Assembly: GCA_016931785.1 (NCBI GenBank)
Contig: JAFGED010000255.1
Location: 1-39,403, forward strand
Direction of reading: 5' to 3'
Source of the DNA: Anaerolineae bacterium
GTDB lineage: Bacteria > Chloroflexota > Anaerolineae > B4-G1
DNA length: 39,403 nucleotides
The position numbers and the translations under genes were made by a program. Of the stretch, positions 25,507-33,146 are shown one piece after another (the first letter of the stretch is position 1; each line of letters starts with the position of its first letter). The notes under the pieces were generated by a model, which was given only the letters and a program-made list of their open reading frames with translations, did no database searches and was not told the origin of the DNA.

Positions 25507-27453
25507 TTACGGGCTTGTCGCCTTGTCGCTTGGCCCCTGTACCGCTACCGATGGAAACAGGCTTTCGTCCGTATGCGGCAAGAACATCGCCGCGTTGAAC
25601 TCGTCGAAAAAGGTGTTGTCTGCGGAGAGTTCCAGGTAAGTCATCATCCCACTTATCCTGCGCACGCGATCGCGCATCTCCCGCGAGACAAGTGCCATAT
25701 AAGCCCCTTTTATCGAGGTGTTGCCCAAGAATTGGAAACTCTCGAAAGGTTTGTCGGGAAGCAATCCAATCTGGATCGCATTCTCCACGTTGATGTACTG
25801 TCCAAATGCCCCGCCGATGAGCACCCGCTCCACGTCTGCCAGGCTCAGGCCCACGCTGCGGGCCAGGATGGAGAATCCGGCATATATAGCGGCCTTGGCC
25901 CGCATCAGGTTGTCGATGTCCACTGCGGTGATGGCGATGTCCTCGCCGGTGGCGCTCTCGTCAGCCCAGGCGACCACGTATTCGGCGCCGTGTTCCCCCT
26001 CCCTCACTCGAGACCTGGCGGGTTTAGAAAAGCCTGCCAGGTCTAGGCGAATATTTCCACTCTTGTCGATCACACCAGAGACGAACATCTCCGCCAACAG
26101 TGAGATCAGCCCGGAGCCGCAGAAGCCGCGCGGTTTGCCGTCTCCTATGACGCGATACGAGACTTCGAAGGACTCGGGGTCAATCCACACTTCCTCGATG
26201 GCCCCGGCTGTGGCGCGCATCCCATGCACGACCCCCGCGCCCTCGAAGGCTGGTCCGGCAGAGCAGGCGCAGGAGATGAGCCACGTGCAGTCTCCCAGCG
26301 CTATCTCACCGTTGGTGCCGATGTCGATAAACAGTGAAAGTGTTCCGGACTTGCACATCTCTGAGCTCACCACGCCGGCGGTGATATCGGCGCCGACGTA
26401 GGAGGCAACCCCAGGCAGGCAGTCCACGCGTCCCACGGAATTGATGTTCAATCCAACCGCGTAGGCTCGCAGCGGAGGAAGTTCGTTGATGGTGGTGATA
26501 AAGGGCATCAAGCGGATAGTCTCTGGTGGGATGCCGGCGAAGAGGTGGATCATCGTGCTGTTTCCGGCGACCACCGCTTTGTAGATCTCGTCCGTGCTGA
26601 TGGAGCGTTCCTGGGCCGCCTCTTCGATCAATCGATTGAGGGTCCCCATAACCAGGCTTTGCAGCTCCTCCAGGCCGTTCCCCTTGGAGGCGTAGATGAT
26701 GCGCGAGATGACATCTTCACCGCGTGCGATCTGCCCGTTGTAATCGGCTTTCTGGGCCATCACCTCGCCGCTGATCAGGTCGACCAGCCAGACGTGGTTA
26801 CTCGTCGTGCCGATGTCGATGGCGACGGCCCACAGGCTTTCCAGGTGCTCCCCCGGGATGATGTCGATGACGCAGGGTGGGCCGTTGGGGCGATCCCATG
26901 CATCCAGTTCCACCACCACAGTGACCGTCCATTCTCCTTCTCGCAGGACGCGCCCCAATTTCTTTAGGACGGCTAGTTGGATTCGCAGCCCTTCGAGGTT
27001 ATAGCGGCGTTCGAGCTCCCTGCGCAGGCGCGACCAATCGTCGGTCTGATCTTGCATCGAGGGCGGGTCCAGCGTGATGGCATATTTGCGCAGCGGCTGA
27101 TCGTGGATGTCGTAGGAGAATGGCAGCTCGACCTTTGCCGCGCGTTTGCCTTCCTTCAGCCGCCGCTCGATCTTTTCCTGCGGCGGGATGCTGACGACCA
27201 GGTCTCCTTCGACCGTCGTCTGGCAGGCCAGGGCATAGCCAGCCTCCACGTCGGCGGCGGAGAGGTGCTGTGTGGAACGCCGCCGCACCGCACCTTCTTC
27301 GACGATAACGGCGCAGCGGCCACAGCGCCCCTGCCCGCCGCAGGGTAGCTGCAGATCGATGCCGGCCTGTTGGGCTGCCTCACTAAGCAAGGTGCCTGTT
27401 GGTATTTCTACACGCTTATCAGCGGGTTTGAAGTGAACTGTGATGGTGTCGAT
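25507..27453 (-). CDS. acsV: AcsV/RACo, ATP-dependent reductive activator of the corrinoid iron-sulfur protein
   Basis: This protein reduces inactive Co(II) corrinoid protein back to Co(I) using ATP. It has an N-terminal plant-type [2Fe-2S] domain (CGGQGRCGRC), a middle linker, and a C-terminal ASKHA ATPase (AIDIGTTSN, DIGTNGE, CSAGPAFEGAG). The frame has no ATG or GTG after the in-frame stop at 27490-27492, and the first TTG (27390) would remove the first beta strands of the ferredoxin fold. An ATC at 27453 stands 7 nt after GGAGG (27461-27465) and restores the full domain (about 648 aa), so I place the start there. This would be a rare AUC start or a base error. An in-frame palindrome lies at 26011-26045. 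Confidence 0.88.
   Translation of the reverse strand: MDTITVHFKPADKRVEIPTGTLLSEAAQQAGIDLQLPCGGQGRCGRCAVIVEEGAVRRRSTQHLSAADVEAGYALACQTTVEGDLVVSIPPQEKIERRLKEGKRAAKVELPFSYDIHDQPLRKYAITLDPPSMQDQTDDWSRLRRELERRYNLEGLRIQLAVLKKLGRVLREGEWTVTVVVELDAWDRPNGPPCVIDIIPGEHLESLWAVAIDIGTTSNHVWLVDLISGEVMAQKADYNGQIARGEDVISRIIYASKGNGLEELQSLVMGTLNRLIEEAAQERSISTDEIYKAVVAGNSTMIHLFAGIPPETIRLMPFITTINELPPLRAYAVGLNINSVGRVDCLPGVASYVGADITAGVVSSEMCKSGTLSLFIDIGTNGEIALGDCTWLISCACSAGPAFEGAGVVHGMRATAGAIEEVWIDPESFEVSYRVIGDGKPRGFCGSGLISLLAEMFVSGVIDKSGNIRLDLAGFSKPARSRVREGEHGAEYVVAWADESATGEDIAITAVDIDNLMRAKAAIYAGFSILARSVGLSLADVERVLIGGAFGQYINVENAIQIGLLPDKPFESFQFLGNTSIKGAYMALVSREMRDRVRRISGMMTYLELSADNTFFDEFNAAMFLPHTDESLFPSVAVQGPSDKATSP
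26011..26045. repeat. AGACCTGGC palindrome, in frame in acsV
   Basis: AGACCTGGCGGGTTT faces AAGCCTGCCAGGTCT. It is translated in the ASKHA part of AcsV, next to LDLAGFSKPARSR. Confidence 0.75.
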
Positions 27454-27478
27454 GACAAAACCTCCACGCGGCGTGCGA

Positions 27479-27973
27479 TCAACACACTCTCAGGCCGTAG
27501 ACCAGGTGCCCGCATTCCCGGCCCTCGAAATCTGCGATTTTGGGCATATGCCCCCACCTGGCAAAGCCGAGCTTTTCCAGCAGCTTGGTGCTGGCGACGT
27601 TGACGTCCAGCACAAGGGCAAGCAGCGTCTTGATGCCGAGCTTTTCGCACTGAGAGGTCGCATGCTGCACCAGCGCGCTGCCGATGCCCATTCTGCGATA
27701 CTCCCCGTGGATATAGTAGCTGATCTCGGCCGTGTACCTTAGCGCCATTCTCCCGCGCCGGTATGGGCTCAAGCTGCACCATGCGACTACCTTGCCGTCA
27801 ACCTCGGCGACGTATATTGGATACTTTTCCGGTACGTGCTCCTCCAGCCATCGCACTCTATCGCCTGGCTCGACGGGATCCAAATCCGCCGTGGCGGATT
27901 TTAGCGCCACAGCCTGATTGTATATCTCTACGATCTGGACGAGATCGGCTTGCCGGGCGATCCTGATTTTCAT
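27479..27973 (-). CDS. GNAT-family N-acetyltransferase (phosphinothricin/RimI-like)
   Basis: A 164-residue protein from the ATG at 27973, where homology-like sequence begins (MKIRIAR, then IYNQAV). It carries YRRMGIGSALV, the acetyl-CoA loop, and a C-terminal EKLGFARWGHMP segment that recalls phosphinothricin acetyltransferases. An alternative ATG at 28030 overlaps the acsC stop as ATGA and would add 19 residues encoded by a palindromic repeat; the GGAGG of that repeat lies 13 nt before 27973. Residues corresponding to 27881-27900 also come from a palindrome. It sits between acsC and acsV; its substrate is unknown. Confidence 0.8.
   Translation of the reverse strand: MKIRIARQADLVQIVEIYNQAVALKSATADLDPVEPGDRVRWLEEHVPEKYPIYVAEVDGKVVAWCSLSPYRRGRMALRYTAEISYYIHGEYRRMGIGSALVQHATSQCEKLGIKTLLALVLDVNVASTKLLEKLGFARWGHMPKIADFEGRECGHLVYGLRVC
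27881..27900. repeat. AAATCCGCC palindrome, in frame in the GNAT gene
   Basis: Perfect 9-bp arms with a 2-nt centre, translated in the GNAT protein. Confidence 0.65.
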
Positions 27974-27981
27974 AAAACTTG

Positions 27982-28019
27982 CCAGACCTCCGGCACATTT
28001 CCAGGTCCCGGAGGTCTGG
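27982..28019. repeat. 12-bp hairpin after acsC
   Basis: CCAGACCTCCGG and CCGGAGGTCTGG around 14 nt, 7 bp after the acsC stop. On the minus strand it is followed by CAAGTTTT, so it could be a weak terminator. It also supplies a GGAGG for the GNAT gene. Confidence 0.75.
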
Positions 28020-28026
28020 GAAAGCG

Positions 28027-29373
28027 TCATGATGCGCTCCACAACTTCAAGTATCCTGGCAGGTCCACTGCCTCCCTCGGGCCGACCTGGATCTCCCAGC
28101 CGGGCAACTCTTCCTCCAGTTCGCCCAGCAGCACCGACACGTGGCCGGGGATGATGAGTTTCTTGTGGCTGAGCTTGCTCGCCATATCGTTGGACTTGAC
28201 CGCCTTGGCGATGCGCTCGGCGTCGAACTTGCCAGCTGCCCAGGCGGTGAGCACGCTCATGCCCTCGGCGTCGGCCACCAGCAGCCAGCCGGGGATGCCT
28301 GAGCCGTCGACCTCGTTCGCCACCGAGAAGTAGGTGATAGAGAAATTGGTCGTCACCAGCAGCGGCGAATCTTCCTTGGGGTCGTGGATCTCGTAGACGC
28401 CGGGCTGAACCTGGATCGGCTTTTGCGGGTCGGTGTAGATGTTGGCGCGCAGCACCAGCAGCGGGTAAACGAGCGCCGGGCTAAAATCATCCAGCACGAC
28501 AAATCCGCCGTACTTGGCGATGGCCTGTGTCGCCGCGATAGAGACCATGCCTGCGTCGTCCGCCATTTCACCGGGAAAGTTGATAATGGGGTAGCCCAAC
28601 GCACGGAACGTGTTCTTGAGCGCCATGCGGCGGGCAAGTGTGTTCATCGAAAGCAGCGATTTCAAGTCGTGCACGCCGGGGTCGAGCACGATGTCCTCTA
28701 CGCCCACGCCCTTGACCTTTTCCGTCAGCTCGGCCAGTTCGTTGAGCGAACTGGCGCGGACCGCCATCGGCGCACCGTGTTTCTTGGCCAGTTCGGCGAA
28801 CGCTTCCCAGGTTTGGGCGGTGGCTCCATGGATCAGTGGTTGCACTTCTCCAGCAGCCTCCAGCCCTTTAGCCATCACTGCCGGGTCGGCGGCGATGAGG
28901 ATCAGCGGCACCTTGGCCGTTTCCAGCACGCCCTTCACGGCGGCAGCAAACGCGCCGCCATCCCTCGTTGCCTCGACCGCCAGGCCGTCGAGCTTTAGTG
29001 TCATGCCGACGTATTCGACGCCATAGTCTGCGGCTTCTTTGGCTTTGGCCTTGAGCGTGTCCAGCGGCTCGCTATCGCGCAGGCGGACAAAGATGCCGCA
29101 CGGGTTGAAGAATGTCTTTTCGTGGCGGAAGAGCACGATCTCGTTCCCTGCCTTGACCTCCCTCTCGTCCGCTCTGAGCGTCACCAGCCGGACGGGTGGG
29201 GCGGCCGATTCGGCCAGTTGCTCCCGTGCCTCGTCAGAGACGTGCGGACACTTGTCCAGATCGGCCTGCTTGGCTGCCAGCTTCATGGCAAAGGCCAGAC
29301 AGGTGGGGAAGCCGCAGTCCTTGCAGTTGGTTTGGGGGAGCAATTTGTAGATTTGAATGCCTGAAAGAGCCAT
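28027..29373 (-). CDS. acsC: AcsC, large subunit of the corrinoid iron-sulfur protein
   Basis: A 448-residue protein. The N-terminal [4Fe-4S] motif is C17/C20/C25/C42 (TNCKDCGFPTC...KCP), followed by a TIM barrel and a C-terminal corrinoid-binding Rossmann-like domain. It carries the methyl-cobalt intermediate between AcsE and acetyl-CoA synthase. Its usual partner, AcsD, is here the C-terminal part of the acsB-acsD fusion encoded just upstream. The Shine-Dalgarno AGGAG lies 7 nt before the ATG. The 87-nt gap to the fusion gene contains a perfect 15-bp inverted repeat. Confidence 0.95.
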   Translation of the reverse strand: MALSGIQIYKLLPQTNCKDCGFPTCLAFAMKLAAKQADLDKCPHVSDEAREQLAESAAPPVRLVTLRADEREVKAGNEIVLFRHEKTFFNPCGIFVRLRDSEPLDTLKAKAKEAADYGVEYVGMTLKLDGLAVEATRDGGAFAAAVKGVLETAKVPLILIAADPAVMAKGLEAAGEVQPLIHGATAQTWEAFAELAKKHGAPMAVRASSLNELAELTEKVKGVGVEDIVLDPGVHDLKSLLSMNTLARRMALKNTFRALGYPIINFPGEMADDAGMVSIAATQAIAKYGGFVVLDDFSPALVYPLLVLRANIYTDPQKPIQVQPGVYEIHDPKEDSPLLVTTNFSITYFSVANEVDGSGIPGWLLVADAEGMSVLTAWAAGKFDAERIAKAVKSNDMASKLSHKKLIIPGHVSVLLGELEEELPGWEIQVGPREAVDLPGYLKLWSAS

Positions 29374-29400
29374 AGTGTGTCTCCTTAAGATCGCGATGGT

Positions 29401-29450
29401 GTAATGCGTGAAACGTAAAGCGCAACAGCGTGTCGCGTTTCACGCATTAC
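29401..29450. repeat. 15-bp inverted repeat between acsB-acsD and acsC
   Basis: GTAATGCGTGAAACG and its exact complement around 20 nt, in the 87-nt gap; a further TTACGCTTTAC unit reaches the acsB-acsD stop. It could stabilise or process the mRNA. Confidence 0.85.
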
Positions 29451-29460
29451 GCTTTACTTG

Positions 29461-32400
29461 TTACGCTTTACCGCACAGTTCGTCAATCATCGCGTTAATC
29501 CGCCGCACCGACTCTGGGTGGCGCAGCACGACGATATCGGCAGCCGACTCGACAAGCGCTGCCGCCGTCGTTGTCTCCCAGTTGATGGCGCGTTCTTTCC
29601 AATCGCCCCAGGCTTCGGGCACGCCCTCGCCAACCTTGGTCTCTTTCTGCCGCCAGGCCTCGTAGCCCACGGTGACGATCATCGGCATCTGGGTCATGCT
29701 GTCGCCCTGCAGGGCCGAAAGTCGCAGCCGCTCCATCACCGAGTAGCCATACTCCATGCCGTAACCCACGCCGGCGCATGTTGGGTCCATGATGATGCGC
29801 TCGGGCGGCAGGCCCATGTCGCTGATGAGAATGTTGAGCTGCTTGGCCAGGTTGACGTCCATTGCCGTGCGGGCAATGACGAGGTGATCGCTCGCCAGGG
29901 CTGATGCGACGATGGTGCGGTAGTTTTTCTCCTCGCAGATACCCAGCAGCAGGCGCTCGCCCTTGGTTACCTCTGCCACGGGGACGAGGAGCTCGTTGTC
30001 GGCGTCTGCTTGTCCTGGACCCAGCACGACCAGCGGCAGACCGGTGGCCCCGAGTACCTTCTTGACGGCGGCCACGGCGTTCTGCGGCGTGTTGGGATTG
30101 CCATCGGCGTCAGTCAGGCTGAGTTGGAGCGCGATGACGTCGGCGCCGGCCTTTTCGGCGGCCTTGGCCCCCTCGCCGGGATCGCTCATCGCGCCGCCCC
30201 AGGCCTCCGCCAGCAGCGGCGACCAATCATCGGGCTTGCGATCTTGGATCTCGACGGCGACCACGGGCTTGTTGGGCAGCGAGCCCTCAAAGTCGAGGAA
30301 GGGCATCGCCGTCTGCCCGCCCACGGTGACTGTCTTGGAGCGTGTGCCGCCTCCATCCGTCGCTCCTAGTGTGACCGTGCGCACCGAGCCCGTCCACTTT
30401 TCCTTGGAAAAGTCCAGAGCCTCGTCGGCTGCGCTCCACTTGGGTGCGGCGACGCGTTCGATCGGTGCGGCCGCCTTTGCGGGTGCCTCTGCCGCAGGCG
30501 CGGGTGCGGCGGTCGGTACGGCGGTGGCGACCGGCGCTACTGTAGCTAACGGCGCCGCAGGTGGGGCGCCGCCTAGCTCCACCAGTGCGGCTTCCAGCGC
30601 GCGCCGGATGGAGCCCATAACGACGTTCGCTGTTGCCTGGACAATGGCCTCCACACTGGCATCTGCAGACAAGCCCGCTGGCGCAGGCGTAGGTGCGGGC
30701 GCTGGTGCCGGTGCAGGCTTTGCTGCAACCGGTGTAGGCGCGGGAGCCGGCTCGGCCTTGGCCTCTGCCTTTGGTGCTGCAGGGGCAGGTTTACTCTCTG
30801 CCGCTGGTGCTTCTTGCTTCTTGCCTCTTGTCTCGTCTGCCGCGATGGTCTTGACCGCTTCAGCAGCGCCGGAGGCGGCCTGCATCACGCCCATCTCCAG
30901 CACGGGGTGGTTCTTTTCCTTGATCCACGCCACCAGCTCATCTACGGTGGTGGCGCAGCGTTCGTCGGCGATGCGGTCGATCAGGTCGGGGATGCCCTCG
31001 CGCTCGGCCACGACCTTGAACTCCTCGGTCATGCTCTCCTTGAGGAAGCTGGACATCCACACGATGCGCTTGAAACCGCCATCGGCGGAGATGAACTTGG
31101 GGCTGGTCAGGTAGAACTTGCCCACGCCCATCACGCCTGGTGTCTGCAGCCCGCCGCCGGCCATGCCGGCCAGCGTCGAGAAGGTCATCCCGGCGGGCGT
31201 CATGCTCGGGTCCTCGCGGCTGACGACCATCACCCCCTCGGCCTCGGGGATGTACATCATGATGCACTCGACGCAGCCACAGGCCGTCATCGGGTTCTCC
31301 ATGATCGAGTACATCGTGACTTCTTGAACAGTGCCGTGCGAATTCTTGACGGCGGTCTTGTTCACGCCGGTGAAGTAGCCCTTCACCGGATCGACGCAGT
31401 CGCCCTTAGGCACCGGCTGGTTGGGGCCGGTGGGGTTGATCTCATAGGACGCCTTGCAGTCCAGCCAGTTGTACGCGCCGCACAGTCCCAGCCGCTGCGG
31501 GCTGACGATACAGACGTGGTTTGGGGCAAAGGACTGGCACAGCGTGCAGTCGTAGAATGTGTCGACCGCTTCGTCGGTCAGGTTGGCCAGGCGCACGTTG
31601 CGGTAGTCGTAGGCTTTGCGCGCCTTCTCCAGCCACTCGGCGTGCATGGCGGGATCGGTGATGATCTTGACCTGCACCTTGTCCACGATGGCGCCAAAGT
31701 CGGCGTGGAAGCGGGCGTGCATGATGTCGCCAAAGTGGCGCAGGGTAAAGCCCTTCTCTGCTGCCGCTTTGCTGATGCGGATCCAGGTGATGTCGCGCTG
31801 GCCGATGTGCTGGATGCCGCTGGCGGCGTTGACAAAGTAGTGCAACTGCCGCTCCAGCACCGGCTCAAAGTCCTCCTGCATCTTGCGCCCGGCGACCTCG
31901 ATCACGAATCCTAGGTCTATCGAGCCACCCTCTTCGACGTCCTCGAACCCGGGGCCGATGATCTCGATCTTGCCGTCCTGGACTTGATCCATTGGGGCCA
32001 TGCGCAGATACTCGTAGGCGCGGCTATTCTTGCCGCCGAACTCGATCCGCATGTCGGCCCGCCGCACCACCTCGCCCTCGAAGGCGGAGCCGTAGGCCAC
32101 GGGGACCGGCACGTCGGTGATCTTGATTTTGACGCCGCGCACCTCGATGGCGCGCTGCACCAGCTTGACCGCCTTCTCGGTGTCGCTCTCGCCTTCGATC
32201 TCGTTCCACGGCATGGAGATGACGTGCTCGTAGCGGGTGACGCCGGTGGGCAGGATCTCGGGGATGACGGTGTCGGCGATGGTGGGGAAGCCGTAGGAGA
32301 TGGCCCCCGCCGCCGCCGCGTACTTCAAGTCGTCCACCTCGCCCAGCGCCAGCACGAAGGCGAACACGCGGAACTTGTTGTAGAGCAGGATCTCGCGCCA

Positions 32401-33144
32401 CTGGCCGGGATGGAGGCCGCCGAAGGTCAGCGCCGACCTGGTGGCGAATCCCATCGGGTAGATGGCGGAGATGGTGTCCTTGCCAAAGGGCACGATGTAG
32501 GTATCGTACCCCATTTCCACGCCTTCCTCCTGCAACTGATCGATGACGGAGCGGCCGTTGGTGTTGCCACACAGGAAGATGAGGATGTTGCGCTTTTGCA
32601 GCTCGCGCACGATGGAGACGGCGGCCTCGTTGGAGCGGGCCGCGCCGACGATGGCGGCAAAGCCCGGCATACGGCCATCGACCAACTGGATGCCCCACGA
32701 GCGCAACTGGATGTCGTCGATGGGGCCGCTCAGGTGGCCGTCGCCCTGCCAGTCGGGATAATCGGTGGAGCCGGTCAGTTCCAGCCCGGGGTAGGCGCCT
32801 GGCTGTTCGCCGTAGACAAAGCGCACCGCCTCGATGGTCTCGGCGGCCAACAGGGTCGCCTGCCCGCTATCGAGCGTCTCGCCCAGGTAGGGCACCCACA
32901 GGCTCTCGTCCGGCACGGGATGCAGCAGCCGCTTGGCGTGACCCAGCACCGGTGGAAGATCTCCCAGGGTAGCCACCTTGTGGTCGAGCATGCCGTAGAT
33001 CACGGGCAGGTAGTAAGCCGTGTTGGGGAAGGCCACGGGTGTCTCTGGCCCCTTTTCTTTCAGGGCCTGGTTGAGCAAGCCTTCTGCCTCGGCGACCAGC
33101 GCGTTGGCGCCCCGGATGGCTCTGGTAGCGATGTAACGTGACAT
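29461..33144 (-). CDS. acsB: AcsB-AcsD fusion: acetyl-CoA synthase joined to the corrinoid protein small subunit
   Basis: A single 1227-residue reading frame. Residues 1 to about 752 are complete bacterial acetyl-CoA synthase, including the N-terminal CODH-docking domain. The A-cluster ligands are C533, C536, C545 and C555, and C622-G-C624, with the same spacings as the Moorella enzyme (506/509/518/528 and 595/597). Residues about 753-905 are an Ala/Pro/Lys/Glu-rich linker with a predicted helical island at about 824-858. Residues about 905-1227 are a full-length AcsD TIM barrel (for example DFEGSLPNKP, IIMDPTCAGVGYG). No stop or frame break is visible across the junction. It starts 2 nt after the acsA stop; GGAGG at 9-10 nt. 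The fusion should tether the methyl donor to the A-cluster. Confidence 0.95.
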   Translation of the reverse strand: MSRYIATRAIRGANALVAEAEGLLNQALKEKGPETPVAFPNTAYYLPVIYGMLDHKVATLGDLPPVLGHAKRLLHPVPDESLWVPYLGETLDSGQATLLAAETIEAVRFVYGEQPGAYPGLELTGSTDYPDWQGDGHLSGPIDDIQLRSWGIQLVDGRMPGFAAIVGAARSNEAAVSIVRELQKRNILIFLCGNTNGRSVIDQLQEEGVEMGYDTYIVPFGKDTISAIYPMGFATRSALTFGGLHPGQWREILLYNKFRVFAFVLALGEVDDLKYAAAAGAISYGFPTIADTVIPEILPTGVTRYEHVISMPWNEIEGESDTEKAVKLVQRAIEVRGVKIKITDVPVPVAYGSAFEGEVVRRADMRIEFGGKNSRAYEYLRMAPMDQVQDGKIEIIGPGFEDVEEGGSIDLGFVIEVAGRKMQEDFEPVLERQLHYFVNAASGIQHIGQRDITWIRISKAAAEKGFTLRHFGDIMHARFHADFGAIVDKVQVKIITDPAMHAEWLEKARKAYDYRNVRLANLTDEAVDTFYDCTLCQSFAPNHVCIVSPQRLGLCGAYNWLDCKASYEINPTGPNQPVPKGDCVDPVKGYFTGVNKTAVKNSHGTVQEVTMYSIMENPMTACGCVECIMMYIPEAEGVMVVSREDPSMTPAGMTFSTLAGMAGGGLQTPGVMGVGKFYLTSPKFISADGGFKRIVWMSSFLKESMTEEFKVVAEREGIPDLIDRIADERCATTVDELVAWIKEKNHPVLEMGVMQAASGAAEAVKTIAADETRGKKQEAPAAESKPAPAAPKAEAKAEPAPAPTPVAAKPAPAPAPAPTPAPAGLSADASVEAIVQATANVVMGSIRRALEAALVELGGAPPAAPLATVAPVATAVPTAAPAPAAEAPAKAAAPIERVAAPKWSAADEALDFSKEKWTGSVRTVTLGATDGGGTRSKTVTVGGQTAMPFLDFEGSLPNKPVVAVEIQDRKPDDWSPLLAEAWGGAMSDPGEGAKAAEKAGADVIALQLSLTDADGNPNTPQNAVAAVKKVLGATGLPLVVLGPGQADADNELLVPVAEVTKGERLLLGICEEKNYRTIVASALASDHLVIARTAMDVNLAKQLNILISDMGLPPERIIMDPTCAGVGYGMEYGYSVMERLRLSALQGDSMTQMPMIVTVGYEAWRQKETKVGEGVPEAWGDWKERAINWETTTAAALVESAADIVVLRHPESVRRINAMIDELCGKA

Positions 33145-33146
33145 GT

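Noticed and set aside
27982-28019. Definite terminator after acsC
   Set aside because: Only four consecutive U follow, at a distance, and the genes acsV and cooC behind it need expression; recorded as a repeat instead.
29963-33141. Several long plus-strand frames (about 366-385 codons)
   Set aside because: All are antisense to acsB-acsD; one is Ala/Gly-rich only because it is opposite the linker.
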